Assembly: GCA_019116705.1 (NCBI GenBank)
Contig: DXBF01000055.1
Coordinates: forward strand, 1 to 38,138
DNA from: Candidatus Gemmiger avistercoris
GTDB lineage: Bacteria; Bacillota; Clostridia; Oscillospirales; Ruminococcaceae
Length of the DNA: 38,138 nt
Direction of reading: 5' to 3'
Below are positions 1 to 8,128 of the stretch, piece by piece (within the stretch, counting starts at the first letter, position 1; each line of letters begins with the position of its first letter). The notes below the pieces were generated by a model that worked only from the letters and a program-made list of their open reading frames with translations, ran no database searches and was not told the DNA's origin. Position numbers and translations under genes: made by a program.

Positions 1-536
1 ACCGGCCGCTGTTCCAGGTGGTGAACTTGCTGCAACGCATCTGCAATGGAATCGTTGACCACGATGCTGAACGCGCACCGCTTCATCAGAAATCCTTCCT
101 CCTGCTTTACACGCCAGGTTGCCAGCTGGCCTCGCTTGCCGTTGGTATTGCGGCCGATTTCAAACTCGTGAGCATCGTAAATCAGCGCAGGCCGGTCGCG
201 CTGCGGCACAGAACGTACATAGAGCCACGCAATCTTCAGGGCCTTGAGATCATGCGCGGTAATGATATCCGGGCGGATCTTGCGCATAGCGCGCAGCCAT
301 AGTACATAAGTTGCCACCCAGTTAAGCTTTGTCGAAGCATTTTCTCCCAATGGGCGGGTCGCATAGCGCAGCACCTCAAAGCCGTCCACAATATCCGACT
401 GGCCGTGGTCGCCGGGTTCGCCGCCGGCCAGCACCAGTGTGTACAGCCCCAGTTCCCGGCAGGCGGCAAGTTCCCGCTTATCCCTGCTGGCACTGTCCCA
501 TTTCCCAATGCAGACCTTCAACACCAGTTTGCTCAT
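1..536 (-). CDS. Glycosyltransferase, GT4-like, N-terminal part (runs off left edge)
   Basis: The first 178 residues of a protein are readable on the minus strand from ATG at 536 to the window edge with no stop. It begins MSKLVLKVCIGKWDSASRD and contains a TAHDLKALKIAWLY segment and an IYDAHEFEIGR segment, which resemble the N-terminal (acceptor) Rossmann domain of GT-B glycosyltransferases where 'DAHE'-type motifs are common. The stop of the upstream GT4 gene lies only two bases before the start and a GGGAGAAT ribosome site overlaps that stop, so it is the last visible gene of the polysaccharide operon. It probably transfers a sugar onto a lipid-linked glycan at the inner membrane face. Sugar and acceptor cannot be told. 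The family call is by resemblance; the nucleotide-sugar domain is outside the window. Confidence 0.75.
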   Translation of the reverse strand, partial: MSKLVLKVCIGKWDSASRDKRELAACRELGLYTLVLAGGEPGDHGQSDIVDGFEVLRYATRPLGENASTKLNWVATYVLWLRAMRKIRPDIITAHDLKALKIAWLYVRSVPQRDRPALIYDAHEFEIGRNTNGKRGQLATWRVKQEEGFLMKRCAFSIVVNDSIADALQQVHHLEQRP

Positions 537-538
537 AA

Positions 539-1645
539 TCATTCTCCCTGCAATTCACGATACAGGGCCAACAGTTTGACTTCCTGCGTTTTCCAATTGA
601 ATTCTTTTTCCACCGCACGGCGGCCATTTTCCCCCATTTGGCGGGCCTCTTCTGGATGGCTACACAGATAGCCGATAGCCTTAGCCAGCGAATCCACATT
701 CTCTGGCTGCATATACACACCAAATTTATATTTCTTTACCATTGCACGAGTGTAAGGAGCATCCGGAAGCAGCACCGGCAGTCCCAGTGATATATACTCG
801 TACACCTTAACGCCAAATGTATCGACATGCTGATATTGACCAATGTTCAGGTCCGTAAAAGCGCCTGCCACACAGCCAGAGATTGCGTTAGCCACCTGGG
901 CATTGGGAATCTCCCCCAAATAGGTAACGCAAGCATATTCCGGCATTCTACGCACGCGTTCTTCAAATTCTCGATCCGCAAAAGCCCCCACAAGTAACAA
1001 TCGCTTACCGGCCCGGAAGGTTGCCTGCACCAAATGCTGGATTCCTCGGCTGTAGGTCAGACTGCCCACATAGCAGATTTCCTCTTTTCCCTGTGTGCGC
1101 TCTCTAGGTTGCTGGAAATCTTCCAGGATTGGGTAGTTTGCCAAGATGCACACCCGTTTCGCCCGGCCTTCAAAAATATTTACACCATCAAAGGTGCAAG
1201 GTACTGCCACTGCATCTAGTCTTTTAGTGATATTGGTTTCTGCCGCTTTGTATACAATGGACGCCAATCTCCTAACTGGCTTGGGCAGATAAGTCTTTAT
1301 AGAAAACTGGGCAGGCACATTCTCATGGCTGTCAAAGATGACCTTTTTGCCGCGCTGCTTGAGTTTACAGGCATAGGGTAGCAACTCCGGGTCATGGATG
1401 TGGTAAAGGTCTGCGTCCAGTTCTAGAGCGCGGCGGTAGACAGTGCGGGCAAAGGTGGTCATCCGCTGCAGCCTTCCCTTCGGGGCCGGGCCCACCCCCA
1501 CCACATGTACACCGCGATCTTCCCGGCTTTCCCCCTGAGCAATCAAATAAGTATCATATCCTGCCGCCGCCAGAGAAACACATTCCTTGCGAAAGATGCG
1601 CACGTCGGTGCTATCATGGGCGCTGGTCATATGGCATACTTTCAT
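539..1645 (-). CDS. Glycosyltransferase family 4
   Basis: A 368-residue GT-B glycosyltransferase starting MKVCHMTSAHDSTDVRIF. The N-terminal half has the open acceptor domain with a YHIHDPELLPYACKLK segment and an FDSHENVP motif. The C-terminal half has YVGSLTYSRGIQHLVQA, typical of the start of the nucleotide-sugar domain, and the KVYEYISLGLPVLLPD donor-binding segment of GT4 enzymes. An in-frame extension to 1909 exists, but GAGGGGATAA just before ATG 1645 and the position five bases after the WbqC stop make 1645 the start. It is cytoplasmic or membrane-associated and likely extends the operon's repeat-unit glycan. Donor and linkage are unknown. Confidence 0.88.
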   Translation of the reverse strand: MKVCHMTSAHDSTDVRIFRKECVSLAAAGYDTYLIAQGESREDRGVHVVGVGPAPKGRLQRMTTFARTVYRRALELDADLYHIHDPELLPYACKLKQRGKKVIFDSHENVPAQFSIKTYLPKPVRRLASIVYKAAETNITKRLDAVAVPCTFDGVNIFEGRAKRVCILANYPILEDFQQPRERTQGKEEICYVGSLTYSRGIQHLVQATFRAGKRLLLVGAFADREFEERVRRMPEYACVTYLGEIPNAQVANAISGCVAGAFTDLNIGQYQHVDTFGVKVYEYISLGLPVLLPDAPYTRAMVKKYKFGVYMQPENVDSLAKAIGYLCSHPEEARQMGENGRRAVEKEFNWKTQEVKLLALYRELQGE

Positions 1646-1650
1646 GACGA

Positions 1651-2382
1651 TTATCCCCTCTCTGAAAATTCCTGTACAGAACGGCAGGTTTCCCAGAAAA
1701 TACGTTTGGTTTCCTCGATGCCGCAGTTGAAAAGCATATCCAGCATCGAGATACCGGGCACGAACTCCGCCGCATGGGCCTGGGGATAGGCAGGCTGGGT
1801 AAACTGCTGGTAGCGGATCTGCAGCCCGGCGGCGGCAAAGGAGTCCTCGTCGGTATATTTGCGGGCACCGTTGCCAGACAGATACCGGTCCCCGCCCACG
1901 GCCTGGCACAAAGCAATGACCAGATTGTTTTTGTGCGCTTCAGCGTCGGTAGTCAGATCATGCTGGTAGACAATGCGGGTGGGAATCTCCAGCAGTTCCT
2001 TCACCCGTAACACACTGCGCGCGGCGTAGGCGCAGATGGTGGATTCATCGTTGACGAACAGATCCTCGATGCGGCTCCACACCTCGTCGAACCAGGGGGA
2101 CTTGCCGTAGGCCGCCCGCAGGGCGTTTTTGTGCTTTGTCAGCCAGACGTCGTTGTTGGTGCTCTGGAGTTGCCAGTATTTCTTGTCCAGATAACCGTGC
2201 TTGTCCCCCGAGATGGTGAGGTATTCCACCTTGCCGGTGGCGGTCAGAATGCGGTTGCGGTACATTAGGGACCCTTTTTCCAGCTGGACGTCGTCCATCA
2301 GGATAAAGGTATCGGATTTGGCCATCTTGTCATAGTAGCCCATCCAGGGGAAATAATGGGGCTGGTGAATGCCTACGATCAT
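1651..2382 (-). CDS. WbqC-family protein
   Basis: A 243-residue protein opening IVGIHQPHYFPWMGYYDK and followed by FILMDDVQLEKGS, the conserved N-terminal signature of the WbqC-like family (PF08889) found in O-antigen and capsule clusters. The family's biochemical activity is poorly defined. Members are often encoded beside amino-sugar modifying genes, and a role in modifying a nucleotide sugar or glycan is inferred. The start ATG overlaps the stop of the PIG-L gene by four bases (ATGA), indicating translational coupling. The whole family length appears present and no frameshift is seen. Confidence 0.85.
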   Translation of the reverse strand: MIVGIHQPHYFPWMGYYDKMAKSDTFILMDDVQLEKGSLMYRNRILTATGKVEYLTISGDKHGYLDKKYWQLQSTNNDVWLTKHKNALRAAYGKSPWFDEVWSRIEDLFVNDESTICAYAARSVLRVKELLEIPTRIVYQHDLTTDAEAHKNNLVIALCQAVGGDRYLSGNGARKYTDEDSFAAAGLQIRYQQFTQPAYPQAHAAEFVPGISMLDMLFNCGIEETKRIFWETCRSVQEFSERG

Positions 2383-3020
2383 AGCGATTCTCCTTCGTTG
2401 AAAATCAGGCGGGGCACCTCAAAGACTTCTGCATAGCGGCGACCGATCTGTACGCCGTGGGTGATAAGCAGCCCGCGCAGGAAATCGGGATGGACATAAT
2501 CCCGTCCCTCCTGTGAGTCATAGCACTGGATGGCGCGGATCTTGTTTTCCACGTCTTCCTCGGTAACGCAGCAGAACACCTGGTTGTCGAAGGTAAAGTT
2601 GTTCCAGGGCGCTTCATACTGGTAGATGGTCTTTTTCTTGAAGCAGCGCAGGCATTCGTTGGCGATGGTGGCGTGGTCCTGGTGCACGTCGTGGACCGAC
2701 GGCGAAAAGACGATATCGGGATTGATCTCCCGGTTCAGCTTCACCATGCTTTCCAGCACATCCTGGCGGTGGTCCTCAAAATGGCGGACCTGGAAATCCA
2801 GCACCCGGGTATTTTCTTCGGGAATTCCCAGCGCCGTCGTGGCACGGTGCATTTCCCGGATCAGGGTATCGGGGGCGGCGCCTGCGGGCAGAGAGTCCAC
2901 GCAGGAGGAGAAGGCCACATAGTAGACCTGGGCGCCCTGGCGGATCAGTTTGGAGATGGTTGCCCCGCAGCCCAGTTCACCGTCATCGGTGTGAGGGGCC
3001 AGAATCAGCACTTTGCGCAT
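2379..3020 (-). CDS. PIG-L family deacetylase
   Basis: A 213-residue member of the PIG-L/LmbE zinc deacetylase family, which removes N-acetyl groups from GlcNAc-containing substrates. Near the N terminus LAPHTDDGELGCG is a variant of the metal-binding (A/P)HPDDE motif, with threonine for proline. VHDVHQDHATI supplies the later histidine ligand. An ATG 12 bases further upstream would overlap the preceding gene and sit one base from the GGAAGGA ribosome site, so ATG 3020, giving MRKVLILAPH, is preferred. The context between a GT4 enzyme and WbqC suggests deacetylation of an amino sugar in the surface glycan. Confidence 0.87.
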   Translation of the reverse strand: MRKVLILAPHTDDGELGCGATISKLIRQGAQVYYVAFSSCVDSLPAGAAPDTLIREMHRATTALGIPEENTRVLDFQVRHFEDHRQDVLESMVKLNREINPDIVFSPSVHDVHQDHATIANECLRCFKKKTIYQYEAPWNNFTFDNQVFCCVTEEDVENKIRAIQCYDSQEGRDYVHPDFLRGLLITHGVQIGRRYAEVFEVPRLIFNEGESL

Positions 3021-3021
3021 A

Positions 3022-4275
3022 TCAGTCGGCACATCCTTCCATGATTGTCAGATATCGTTTGGCCAGCATGGGGTAATCATACTCCTGCCGGATCACCGCC
3101 TTGCCCTGCCGGGCCAGCTCGGCGCGCTTTTCCTCGGTGAGCGCCCGCACCTGCAGGATGGTCCGGGCAAACAGCGCCGCATCCCCGTAGGAAATGGCAA
3201 ACTGCCCGGCCTGCTGCACCACGTTTTCGGCATCACAGGCAAACACTGTGGGCACGCCGGAATACAGGTAGTTGTTGAGTTTGTACATGCTCAGCCCGAA
3301 GCGGGCGATGCCGGCATCCCGGCAGGCCGCCACGCAGCACCGGGCTCCGTCCAGCGCCTTGGCCACCAGGCTGCTGTCGATGGCCGGGAACATCCGCACA
3401 TGATCCAGTTTTTTTTTCGCGATCATCCGGCGGACGGCCTCCGTCTCATGGCCGTCGCCCACAATGGCGAAATAGATATCGGTGTCCCGCAGCCGTTCCC
3501 ACACTTCCAGCAGGAAATCCAGGCACTCGCTCTTCACGATGCTGCCGGTATAGATGCCACACCAGTGGGCGGCCAGAAAATCCGCCAGGTCCCGGGGCAG
3601 CGGGGTGTCGGCGGCCAGCTCGGCGTCGGCGCGGGCGGTGTTGATGCCGTTGGGAATCCAGTGGATCTTTTCCCGGGGAACGGGCGCCACCTGCTGCACA
3701 TGCCGCCAGGCGTAGGGCATGGTGGAAACAATGGCATCGGCCCGGCGATAGGCCCGCTTTTCAATCTGCGCCAGCAGCACCACCAACGGATGGCGGGGGG
3801 ACACATGCTGGATCTCCACCAGTGACAGCGGCCAGATATCCCGGAACTCCGCGATGAACCGCGCCCCGAACCGGCGGGCCAGGGCATAGCCGGCCTCCCA
3901 CACGAAAGGCGGCGCCGAGGAGGCGATGATGTACTGCGGTGCACCGGTCTTTTTGGCGATGGCCCCGGCGTACCGGCGCGCCATGCGGCAGAAATCCAGC
4001 ATATTCAGCACCCGTTTGCCGCCGTTGGTGGGATAGGGCGGCCGGGATTTCAGGTACACAAAGGTAACGCCGGGGCTGCGCTGCACGCAGGTCACCGGCT
4101 CCTCATAAAGATAGCACCGGCGGCCATGATGGAACCCCGAGGTAATGACCACCGTGGCGTAGCCGTTGGCCGCAAAGCCCTCGGCCAGTTCCCGGTGGCG
4201 GGTCTCCAGATGGGAGGCGTAGTTGTTGATGATCCAAATGGTTTTCTGCGGCTGTGCCGCCCCTGCCTTTGCCAT
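3022..4275 (-). CDS. Glycosyltransferase family 4 (WbuB/WcaI-like)
   Basis: A 417-residue GT4 enzyme. The N terminus IWIINNYASHLETRHRELAEGF with VVITSGFHHG resembles WbuB-type glycosyltransferases that add a second amino sugar in O-antigen or capsule units. IHWIPNGIN ends the linker region and GIYTGSIVKSECLDFLLEVW opens the donor domain; the C-terminal KLNNYLYSGVPTVFAC segment is the donor-binding helix region. GTG at 4278 is in frame, but AGGAG is spaced seven bases before ATG 4275, which also overlaps the stop of the sugar transferase (TGATG). It is likely the second enzyme acting on the lipid-linked sugar made by that transferase. Confidence 0.87.
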   Translation of the reverse strand: MAKAGAAQPQKTIWIINNYASHLETRHRELAEGFAANGYATVVITSGFHHGRRCYLYEEPVTCVQRSPGVTFVYLKSRPPYPTNGGKRVLNMLDFCRMARRYAGAIAKKTGAPQYIIASSAPPFVWEAGYALARRFGARFIAEFRDIWPLSLVEIQHVSPRHPLVVLLAQIEKRAYRRADAIVSTMPYAWRHVQQVAPVPREKIHWIPNGINTARADAELAADTPLPRDLADFLAAHWCGIYTGSIVKSECLDFLLEVWERLRDTDIYFAIVGDGHETEAVRRMIAKKKLDHVRMFPAIDSSLVAKALDGARCCVAACRDAGIARFGLSMYKLNNYLYSGVPTVFACDAENVVQQAGQFAISYGDAALFARTILQVRALTEEKRAELARQGKAVIRQEYDYPMLAKRYLTIMEGCAD

Positions 4276-5663
4276 CACTGTACTCCTGTCTGTTCCGGCT
4301 CACTGATCGCAGTGGTCTGTCCCTGGTCCACGCCCTCGGTGCTTTCGGGCACAAAGAGGATCTTGATCGTGGCAAAGATGATTTTCAGATCGGTGACAAA
4401 GCTCTGCTGGGCAATATACATCAGGTCCATCTGCAGCTTGTCATAGGGCGCGGTGTTGTATTTGCCGTACACCTGGGCATAGCCGGTCAGCCCGGCTTTC
4501 ACCTGCAGACGCAGGGCGAATTCCGGGATGTGTTCCTCGTACTGGGCCGCGATCTCGGGGCGTTCGGGGCGCGGCCCCACCAGCGACATATCGCCCCGCA
4601 GGATGTTGATGATCTGGGGAAGTTCGTCGATGCGGCAGGCGCGGATGACCTTGCCCACCGGGGTAATGCGGTCGTCCGCCTTGGCAGCCAGCCGGGCCAC
4701 GCCGTCCTTTTCGGCGTCCACCCGCATGCTGCGGAATTTGAGGATCTCAAATTTCCGGCCGTCCTTGGTCAGCCGCGTCTGGCGGAAGAGCACCGGCCCG
4801 CCGTCATACAGCTTGATGGCCAGCGCCGCAACCAGCATGAACGGGCTGGCGATAACCAGCCCCACCAGGCCCAGCAGCAGATCGGCCAGCCGTTTGCCGG
4901 CAGCGTAGACCACGCTGGGCGTTGCCCGCTGGCACATCATGACCGGCAGGTTGTCCATCTGCAGGATGGGGGCGCTGTTCATCACAAAATCCCCGATGTT
5001 GGGGCGCACCATGCAGCGGATATCGTTCATGATGCAGAATTTGAGAATATCGTTGCGCTGGCTGGAGGCAATGCCGCAGAGCATGACGGTATCCACGCCG
5101 CTTTCCCGGATGGTTTCGCAGATTTCCTGCGTGGGTGTGGACGCGCAGATCTCCTGTTCCAGGTCAAAGCGCCAGCTCAGGCTGCGGATGATGGCCTTGC
5201 CGTTTTTGTGCGCTTCCTCGTTGAGGTAGATCAGGATGGTTCTTGTCGGCGGGCAGATACGGTTGGTTGCCTTGTTGGCCGGGCGCGCCCACAGAAAGGC
5301 GAAGAAGCAGCTGACCGCCCAGGCCAGCAGCAGCGGCACCGGGTTGGGCCACACGCGCATGAGCAACCCGGTGACGATATACATAATTCCGTAGGAGATC
5401 AGCAGTGCGACCCCCTGGGAATAAATCAGTTCCGTGATACGGCTGATCGTCAGGGCGAACCCGCCGTACAGCCGTGCCAGCAGGCTGTATACCACCACAA
5501 ACAGCAGAATGACGGCGTAATCGCCCTTGGCATAGAAGGGTTTATCCAGCCGGTCGGCAAAATAAAGATACCACACCATTGCAAAGACTGCTGTGTTGAG
5601 GACAACCAGAACAAACTGCACAAAAAATAGCTGCAGAGCCTGTTTCTGCCTGATATGAAGCAT
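4275..5663 (-). CDS. Polyprenyl glycosylphosphotransferase (initiating sugar transferase)
   Basis: A 462-residue membrane enzyme that transfers a sugar phosphate from a UDP-sugar to undecaprenyl phosphate, the first step of glycan repeat synthesis. Four to five hydrophobic segments occupy roughly residues 10-135, a CoA-binding-like cytosolic domain follows, and the C-terminal bacterial sugar transferase domain (PF02397) begins near residue 265 with KRLADLLLGLVGLVIASPF. It includes GGPVLFRQTR, FEILKFRSM, DELPQIINILRGDMSLVGPR and the AGLTGYAQVYG motif, all diagnostic. GAGGAAG precedes the ATG. It is the first gene of the polysaccharide operon and lies behind a good promoter and a structured leader. 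Flippase and polymerase genes are not in this window. Confidence 0.95.
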   Translation of the reverse strand: MLHIRQKQALQLFFVQFVLVVLNTAVFAMVWYLYFADRLDKPFYAKGDYAVILLFVVVYSLLARLYGGFALTISRITELIYSQGVALLISYGIMYIVTGLLMRVWPNPVPLLLAWAVSCFFAFLWARPANKATNRICPPTRTILIYLNEEAHKNGKAIIRSLSWRFDLEQEICASTPTQEICETIRESGVDTVMLCGIASSQRNDILKFCIMNDIRCMVRPNIGDFVMNSAPILQMDNLPVMMCQRATPSVVYAAGKRLADLLLGLVGLVIASPFMLVAALAIKLYDGGPVLFRQTRLTKDGRKFEILKFRSMRVDAEKDGVARLAAKADDRITPVGKVIRACRIDELPQIINILRGDMSLVGPRPERPEIAAQYEEHIPEFALRLQVKAGLTGYAQVYGKYNTAPYDKLQMDLMYIAQQSFVTDLKIIFATIKILFVPESTEGVDQGQTTAISEPEQTGVQ

Positions 5664-5683
5664 AGTTCTTCCTCTTTTATCTT

Positions 5684-5721
5684 AAATTGCTGCTGCAATT
5701 TCATACCATTACCGCAGCAAT
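5684..5721 (-). promoter_or_regulatory. Leader with two mutually exclusive hairpins
   Basis: In the untranslated leader of the sugar transferase, 5684-5690 pairs perfectly with 5695-5701 (AAATTGC/GCAATTT, four-base loop). The overlapping block 5686-5693 also pairs perfectly with 5714-5721 (ATTGCTGC/GCAGCAAT). Only one of the two stems can form at a time, and the first lies about 15 bases upstream of the ribosome site. The pairing is seen in the sequence; any switching role is inference. Confidence 0.4.
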
Positions 5722-5753
5722 ACGGATATTTTTATAAAAATATAGTGCTTTTT

Positions 5754-5782
5754 AGTATATCATATTTTCTTATTCTTTTCAA
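5754..5782 (-). promoter_or_regulatory. Sigma-A promoter of the polysaccharide operon
   Basis: On the minus strand TTGAAA (5782-5777) and TATACT (5759-5754) are separated by exactly 17 bases. Transcription would start near 5747, giving a leader of about 84 bases before the sugar transferase ATG at 5663. It lies in an AT-rich gap after the stop of the membrane gene at 5808. Confidence 0.75.
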
Positions 5783-5807
5783 TCAAGGGGGAAACAGTGC
5801 CTTTCGC

Positions 5808-6854
5808 TCAGAAAAGCGTCAAGACTGCACAAATCGACGGCGGCAGCAAACAAAGGCAGATGCCTGCCGTTTCCCGGTACCGCCGGGTAAAAAGCAGATA
5901 TACTGCCCCCCACAGCGCGAGCTGTACCGGCACCACAAAGAACAGCGAAGCGGAAACAAAGCAGGCAGCACAGGAAGCCAAAAACAAAATTTTCCACAAA
6001 GTCAATCGTTGGGCAGCACCCGGGGTATCATACAATTCCATCATCATCCACAGGATCAATGGCACAACCATGCCGCCCCCTACCGACTTGCCTGTCCAGC
6101 AGTTGACCACCATCCACCATTCGATACCAGTCCCGGTCATTTTTTCCGCTGCCACCAGAAACAGCAACTGGAACAGCAGCAATGACATCAAGGTGCGGGT
6201 TCGGTCCTTTCGGAAAAACATCGTCAGAATGGCTCCGCCGATCCACCAGAATGCCGGGATTTCCAGCAGGGGCAGCAGTGTACGATAGACCACAGCCGGG
6301 TGCAATCCGCCCAGGATCGCCAGCGCCGCACTGTAAACAGGCCAGCTGGCCAACACGTATTTCACATTATGAAACGGCGCAAGCAGTGTGCCGGCGGTTG
6401 TGGAACATCTGTACACGGTATCCGTATACCAGGATGTCACCGCCACCGCACAGTAGGTTTCATCGTCCCAGTTGCCGTAATAGGTACCAAACACTGTGTT
6501 CACAGTCTGCAATACCACAAACGCTCCTACCAGCACCAGAAGGATTTTTTGGACCGTGTTCCAGGGTTTATGCTCGCCCCACCGCGTTTGGAAAATCTGT
6601 TGGCCGCCACGAAGATATCCCGCCATCGCAACAACCACACAAATTCCCATCCAGATGCCTGCCATGACTCGCAAGCTCCACAGCATGGTGTGAAATATCA
6701 TAGCCAGCAATTCAAAAACCGTCCAGCTTGCCATCAGTCCTCCAAAGTAAACCAATGTCAGCTTCCGAGCCCGACACAGTGCCAATCCCATCCCCAAAGG
6801 GAGTATCAACAAGCAGAGAATCAGCATCCCTGCACCGCGTATTGTTGTAATCAT
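5808..6854 (-). CDS. Polytopic membrane protein, DUF6077-like N-terminal half
   Basis: A 348-residue integral membrane protein with about nine hydrophobic segments. A motif region with NWDDETYCAVAVTSW followed by KYVLASWPVYSAALA and HPAVVYRTLLP resembles DUF6077-type membrane proteins of Clostridia, which I recognise from memory rather than a search; their function is unknown, and some resemble GT-C glycosyltransferases. ATG 6854 is preferred over an upstream in-frame start at 6935 because it lies 10 bases after the preceding stop at 6865, with GGGAG upstream. Base composition is lower in GC than the flanking cassettes. It is cotranscribed with the 270-residue membrane gene and precedes a polysaccharide operon, so a surface-glycan role is plausible but unproven. 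Confidence 0.75.
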   Translation of the reverse strand: MITTIRGAGMLILCLLILPLGMGLALCRARKLTLVYFGGLMASWTVFELLAMIFHTMLWSLRVMAGIWMGICVVVAMAGYLRGGQQIFQTRWGEHKPWNTVQKILLVLVGAFVVLQTVNTVFGTYYGNWDDETYCAVAVTSWYTDTVYRCSTTAGTLLAPFHNVKYVLASWPVYSAALAILGGLHPAVVYRTLLPLLEIPAFWWIGGAILTMFFRKDRTRTLMSLLLFQLLFLVAAEKMTGTGIEWWMVVNCWTGKSVGGGMVVPLILWMMMELYDTPGAAQRLTLWKILFLASCAACFVSASLFFVVPVQLALWGAVYLLFTRRYRETAGICLCLLPPSICAVLTLF

Positions 6855-6864
6855 TGTTTTTACT

Positions 6865-7677
6865 TCACTCCCGCCGGTACAAAATATATGCCTGGTAATA
6901 GGCAGAATCTCCCCGCTCCGGGTACATATGCACACGAGAAATTTCCTTATATCCGTTCTCTACCAAATCTCCGATATAATCTCCCTGCTCTGCCAGCACA
7001 ATATAGGTATACCCCCCTTCTTTTGCCAGTCTTGCCAGCTCATCAAGGTTCACGGGATCCGTTCCCACTTCTCCGTATAAATCATATAACGCTTCTGCTT
7101 CCGGAGTGTCTTCCTTGGTATTCCAAGCAAACGGCAGCTGAATTTCCCCGGTATATTGCCGCACCCACAAATTCAATGGGGACGGAAAAACGGCCGTCTT
7201 CCTCTCACAGTCATCCTGCAGAATATCGTCGCACAGTTCCACTACCACCTGTGGCACTTTATACCAATTGTCTGTATAGGCTTGCCATGTAGTCCGCAAC
7301 CGGGTAAAACCGTTTGCGTAAAACAATACCGCACAACACACCAGCGTAAACACTGCCGCCCGCATATACCCCTTGCGCAACCGGCTTAACACCAGCACAA
7401 TGCATATAGCTATTATCAAAGTCATCGGCACAATCCACAGAAAGCGCTGCACCTGCGTATCATGGAACAAAGCAACTGCGAAATGAGTCGAAACCGGATT
7501 CAGTAACAACACAAGCAACAACGTGGACGGCAGAACCAATATTGCACACATGCGCACCATTCCAGAGGTGCGCGTTTTCCAAGTCCAAAACAAGACCGCA
7601 ACACAGCAAAGCACCAGCATTCCTAACATCCACTGGTTTTGCCCATAATATTTCAATATATCCCGTAATGAACTCAT
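6865..7677 (-). CDS. Membrane protein with C-terminal soluble domain
   Basis: A 270-residue protein with about four hydrophobic segments in residues 15-125 and a soluble C-terminal domain of roughly 140 residues (VPQVVVELCDDILQDD to the end). The segment LNPVSTHFAVALFHDTQVQ followed by FLWIVP looks like the C-terminal half of large polytopic membrane proteins such as DUF6077 members. GAGGGAAAA precedes the ATG. It is first in a two-gene operon and shares its lower GC content with the next gene. No catalytic motif is recognised. The soluble domain ending in YYQAYILYRRE probably faces outside, as in GT-C-like proteins, but this is inference. Confidence 0.72.
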   Translation of the reverse strand: MSSLRDILKYYGQNQWMLGMLVLCCVAVLFWTWKTRTSGMVRMCAILVLPSTLLLVLLLNPVSTHFAVALFHDTQVQRFLWIVPMTLIIAICIVLVLSRLRKGYMRAAVFTLVCCAVLFYANGFTRLRTTWQAYTDNWYKVPQVVVELCDDILQDDCERKTAVFPSPLNLWVRQYTGEIQLPFAWNTKEDTPEAEALYDLYGEVGTDPVNLDELARLAKEGGYTYIVLAEQGDYIGDLVENGYKEISRVHMYPERGDSAYYQAYILYRRE

Positions 7678-7813
7678 GGATTTTCCCTCATCATACAGTG
7701 TTGTTTTAACTTACTTAGATCGTTTTCTACCACACTATTTATATCTACTCCGAATTATTTTATAATATTATAAATCGTATATATCATGTATATAATAGTA
7801 GTGTATACATATA

Positions 7814-7842
7814 ACAATAGATACAACAAAAAAGAAAGTCAA
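7814..7842 (-). promoter_or_regulatory. Weak divergent promoter for the membrane operon
   Basis: Minus-strand TTGACT (7842-7837) is 17 bases from TATTGT (7819-7814). Its -35 lies in the left arm of a dyad whose right arm holds the -35 of the plus-strand promoter at 7857. Other -10-like sequences occur in the AT-rich stretch 7735-7810, so the true start is uncertain. Confidence 0.35.
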
Positions 7843-7863
7843 GCACATTAAGTTGCTTGACTT
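7836..7863. repeat. Ten-base-arm dyad between divergent promoters
   Basis: AAGTCAAGCA at 7836-7845 and TGCTTGACTT at 7854-7863 form perfect 10-base arms with an eight-base centre. On the minus strand it is followed by a T-rich run (TTCTTTTTTG), so it could act as a terminator in that direction, but each arm also contains a TTGACT -35 hexamer, which fits an operator for a divergent pair. Confidence 0.5.
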
Positions 7864-7885
7864 CCCTTTCGAATCTGCTTATAAT
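7857..7885 (+). promoter_or_regulatory. Near-consensus sigma-A promoter without a protein gene
   Basis: TTGACT (7857-7862) and a perfect TATAAT (7880-7885) are separated by exactly 17 bases. The predicted start near 7892 opens a region with no credible reading frame and ends at the terminator of 8094-8127, so this promoter most likely drives a non-coding RNA. Confidence 0.8.
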
Positions 7886-7891
7886 AGTTCT

Positions 7892-8128
7892 GATAAGAAC
7901 TCCACTCTGGAAGCCACCGTTCAAATCTGGCAACCAGTAACCACAAGGCTAAAAATGCAGCAGCGTTGTGGGGTAACGTGGTACTAAGCAATACAATCTG
8001 TGTTGCATATCTGTATGGTTATAAACCAATTTCCGTTTGGTTTATCGCCTAAACAGTGTACAATACAGTTTGACCTTTGTCAAGGTACACCAGACCCCCA
8101 CCGTTGTGAAATGGTTGGGGGTTTTTGT
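7892..8128 (+). ncRNA. Putative structured RNA of about 235 bases, family unknown
   Basis: The stretch between the 7857 promoter and the terminator has no ORF with a ribosome site but many local stems: CCACAA pairing with TTGTGG around 7942-7972, GCAATACA with TGTGTTGC (loop of three) around 7988-8006, and ATAAACCAA (8021-8029) with TTGGTTTAT (8037-8045). TTGAC and GTCAA pair at 8070-8083. A long imperfect hairpin at 8081-8140 closes it. I do not recognise it as RNase P RNA, tmRNA, SRP RNA or a common riboswitch. No coding gene follows on this strand, so it is more likely a trans-acting small RNA than a leader. Confidence 0.55.
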
